From: Bacteroidaceae bacterium
GTDB lineage: Bacteria; Bacteroidota; Bacteroidia; Bacteroidales; Bacteroidaceae
Length of the DNA: 35,790 bases
Direction of reading: 5' to 3'
Assembly (NCBI GenBank): GCA_017554605.1
Contig: JAFZIA010000056.1
Span: 1 to 35,790, forward strand
Positions within the stretch are counted from its first letter, which is position 1. Each line of letters starts with the position of its first letter. The notes under the pieces are model-generated. The model worked only from the letters and a program-made list of their open reading frames with translations, was not told where the DNA came from and searched no databases. Position numbers and translations under genes: made by a program. Below, piece after piece: positions 35,032-35,790 of this stretch.

Positions 35032-35679
35032 ATGAGCAAGCAATTAAGCCTCGACAACAAGAGCGCCCTCATTCTGGAGGGCGGAGGTATGCGCGGTGTA
35101 TTCACCGCCGGCGTACTCGACAACCTTATGGACCGCGGGATACAATTCCCCTACGTCATTGGGGTGAGTGCAGGCGCCTGCTGCGCACTCTCATATATGG
35201 CACATCAACGCGGAAGAGCAAAATACGGAAATATAGACCTGCTGGAGCAATACAACTACATAGGTATCGGCAATCTTATCTTCAAAGGGAACATAATGGA
35301 TTTTGACTTGCTGTTCCACACCTTCCCCGAGAAGATTTATCCCTACGACTACGAAGCCCTTGCCCGCAACAGTGCACGGTTCGAGATTGTAACAACAAGC
35401 TGCCTCACAGGCAAGCCCTGCTACTACGACGAGCGACAGTCGTCGCCACGACGCATAATAGACATTGTAAAGGCGTCGAGCAGTATGCCGTTCGTATCGC
35501 CAATTGTCTATGTGGACGGCGAGCCAATGCTGGACGGCGGCATAGGAGACTCCATTCCTCTTATGCGTGCAATGGAGCAAGGTTACAAGAACAATATGGT
35601 GGTACTCACACGCAACAGAGGCTACCGCAAACCCGACAAGCCCTCGCGCGGTAAGCATCCGAAGAAATGCATATTGTAG
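35032..35679 (+). CDS. Patatin-like phospholipase, probably truncated by an IS
   Basis: This 215-aa open frame encodes a patatin-type lipid acyl hydrolase of the YjjU-like group. It has the oxyanion loop LEGGGMRGVFTAGVLD, the nucleophile elbow GVSAG with Ser46, and the catalytic Asp168 in LDGGIGD. The Ser-Asp dyad is therefore intact. The protein ends abruptly after RGYRKPDKPSR plus nine residues, whereas relatives of this group usually continue for several tens of residues. The abrupt end coincides with a sequence that looks like the left end of an IS66-type element at 35651, which would supply the last codons and the stop. The ATG at 35032 is preferred over an in-frame TTG at 35014. Residual activity cannot be judged. 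Confidence 0.85.
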   Translation: MSKQLSLDNKSALILEGGGMRGVFTAGVLDNLMDRGIQFPYVIGVSAGACCALSYMAHQRGRAKYGNIDLLEQYNYIGIGNLIFKGNIMDFDLLFHTFPEKIYPYDYEALARNSARFEIVTTSCLTGKPCYYDERQSSPRRIIDIVKASSSMPFVSPIVYVDGEPMLDGGIGDSIPLMRAMEQGYKNNMVVLTRNRGYRKPDKPSRGKHPKKCIL

Positions 35680-35704
35680 CGTGTAACAATGCTTACTACC
35701 TTTG
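35674..35704 (+). promoter_or_regulatory. Promoter near the IS left end
   Basis: TTG (35674-35676), 20 bp and TACCTTTG (35697-35704) match the Bacteroidetes consensus and lie 17 bp before the start codon of the IS gene. Confidence 0.65.
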
Positions 35705-35721
35705 CACAAAAACGTAATTTT

Positions 35722-35790
35722 ATGATGACACGTGAAGAAATCCTTTCAATAGAGGAGTATTGTGCAGAACATAAGGTATCGCACAGGAAG
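35722..35790 (+). CDS. IS66-type accessory protein TnpA-like, N-terminal fragment
   Basis: The frame is open from ATG 35722 (a second ATG follows at once) to the window edge, 23 codons: MTREEILSIEEYCAEHKVSH and on. It resembles from memory the N-termini of small IS66-family TnpA-like proteins of Bacteroidales, which typically continue with a helix-turn-helix-like segment. Only the first residues are visible, so the assignment rests on a short match plus the adjacent IS-like end and promoter. Confidence 0.55.
   Translation, partial: MMTREEILSIEEYCAEHKVSHRK

Larger units (their letters stand above)
35651..35790 (+). mobile_element. Left end of an IS66-like insertion sequence (partial)
   Basis: The sequence GTAAGCATCCG at 35651 begins with GTAA, as IS66-family ends do, and lies exactly where the patatin frame stops looking like its family. 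An ATGCTTAC at 35689-35696 is an exact inverted copy of GTAAGCAT at 35651-35658. A promoter and a transposition-gene start follow. The right end and any 8-bp target duplication lie outside the window, so the boundary is inferred. Confidence 0.55.

Overview
The window reads as a chromosomal segment of a Bacteroidetes bacterium, most likely order Bacteroidales. The signs are several promoters of the TTG-N20-TAnnTTTG type, weak or absent Shine-Dalgarno sequences, a eukaryote-like glycogen branching enzyme, a pyrB-pyrI-flavin reductase-PorT-like run, and the start of an IS66-type transposition gene of the Bacteroidales kind.

Left part (1-12977, all minus strand): housekeeping genes in short operons. 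These are Xaa-Pro aminopeptidase followed by a glycerophosphodiesterase-like lipoprotein; tRNA-His with its own promoter and terminator; a YhcH-family protein, glycogen branching enzyme and a membrane/helical-repeat protein; a secreted MORN-repeat protein; and class A PBP1A, kdsB and a catalytically dead M16 peptidase-like protein, ending at a strong hairpin. A divergent promoter region leads to the plus-strand operon pyrB-pyrI-flavin reductase-PorT-like barrel (13147-15956), closed by a clear terminator.

Central part (16137-34188, all plus strand): an accessory-looking locus with visibly different composition (A/T-rich, AGA arginine codons where the flanks use CGC/CGT). One good promoter precedes seven genes: (1) a 1113-aa protein with an N-terminal beta-rich region and an Hsp70/actin-fold ATPase domain; (2) a 598-aa coiled-coil protein whose last residues resemble the end of GrpE; (3) a second, divergent Hsp70-like ATPase with a nine-residue repeat tail and an acidic-aromatic C-terminus; (4, 5) two paralogous membrane-anchored coiled-coil proteins; (6) a 2391-aa, about 19-TM protein whose C-terminal half reads as a natural fusion of a SEDS (RodA/FtsW-type) glycosyltransferase to a class B penicillin-binding protein, with the SEDS catalytic Asp and the PBP SxxK, SxN and KTG motifs present; (7) a small membrane-anchored extracytoplasmic protein. 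Long inverted repeats lie in several gaps and after the last gene. I infer a dedicated peptidoglycan synthase coupled to Hsp70-like ATPases in the cytoplasm. I do not recognise this as a described system.

Right end (34279-35790): a promoter, an integral-membrane HETTH putative metalloprotease and a patatin-like phospholipase. The phospholipase gene appears to be cut at its 3' end by the left end of an IS66-like element, whose first gene starts at 35722 and runs off the window.
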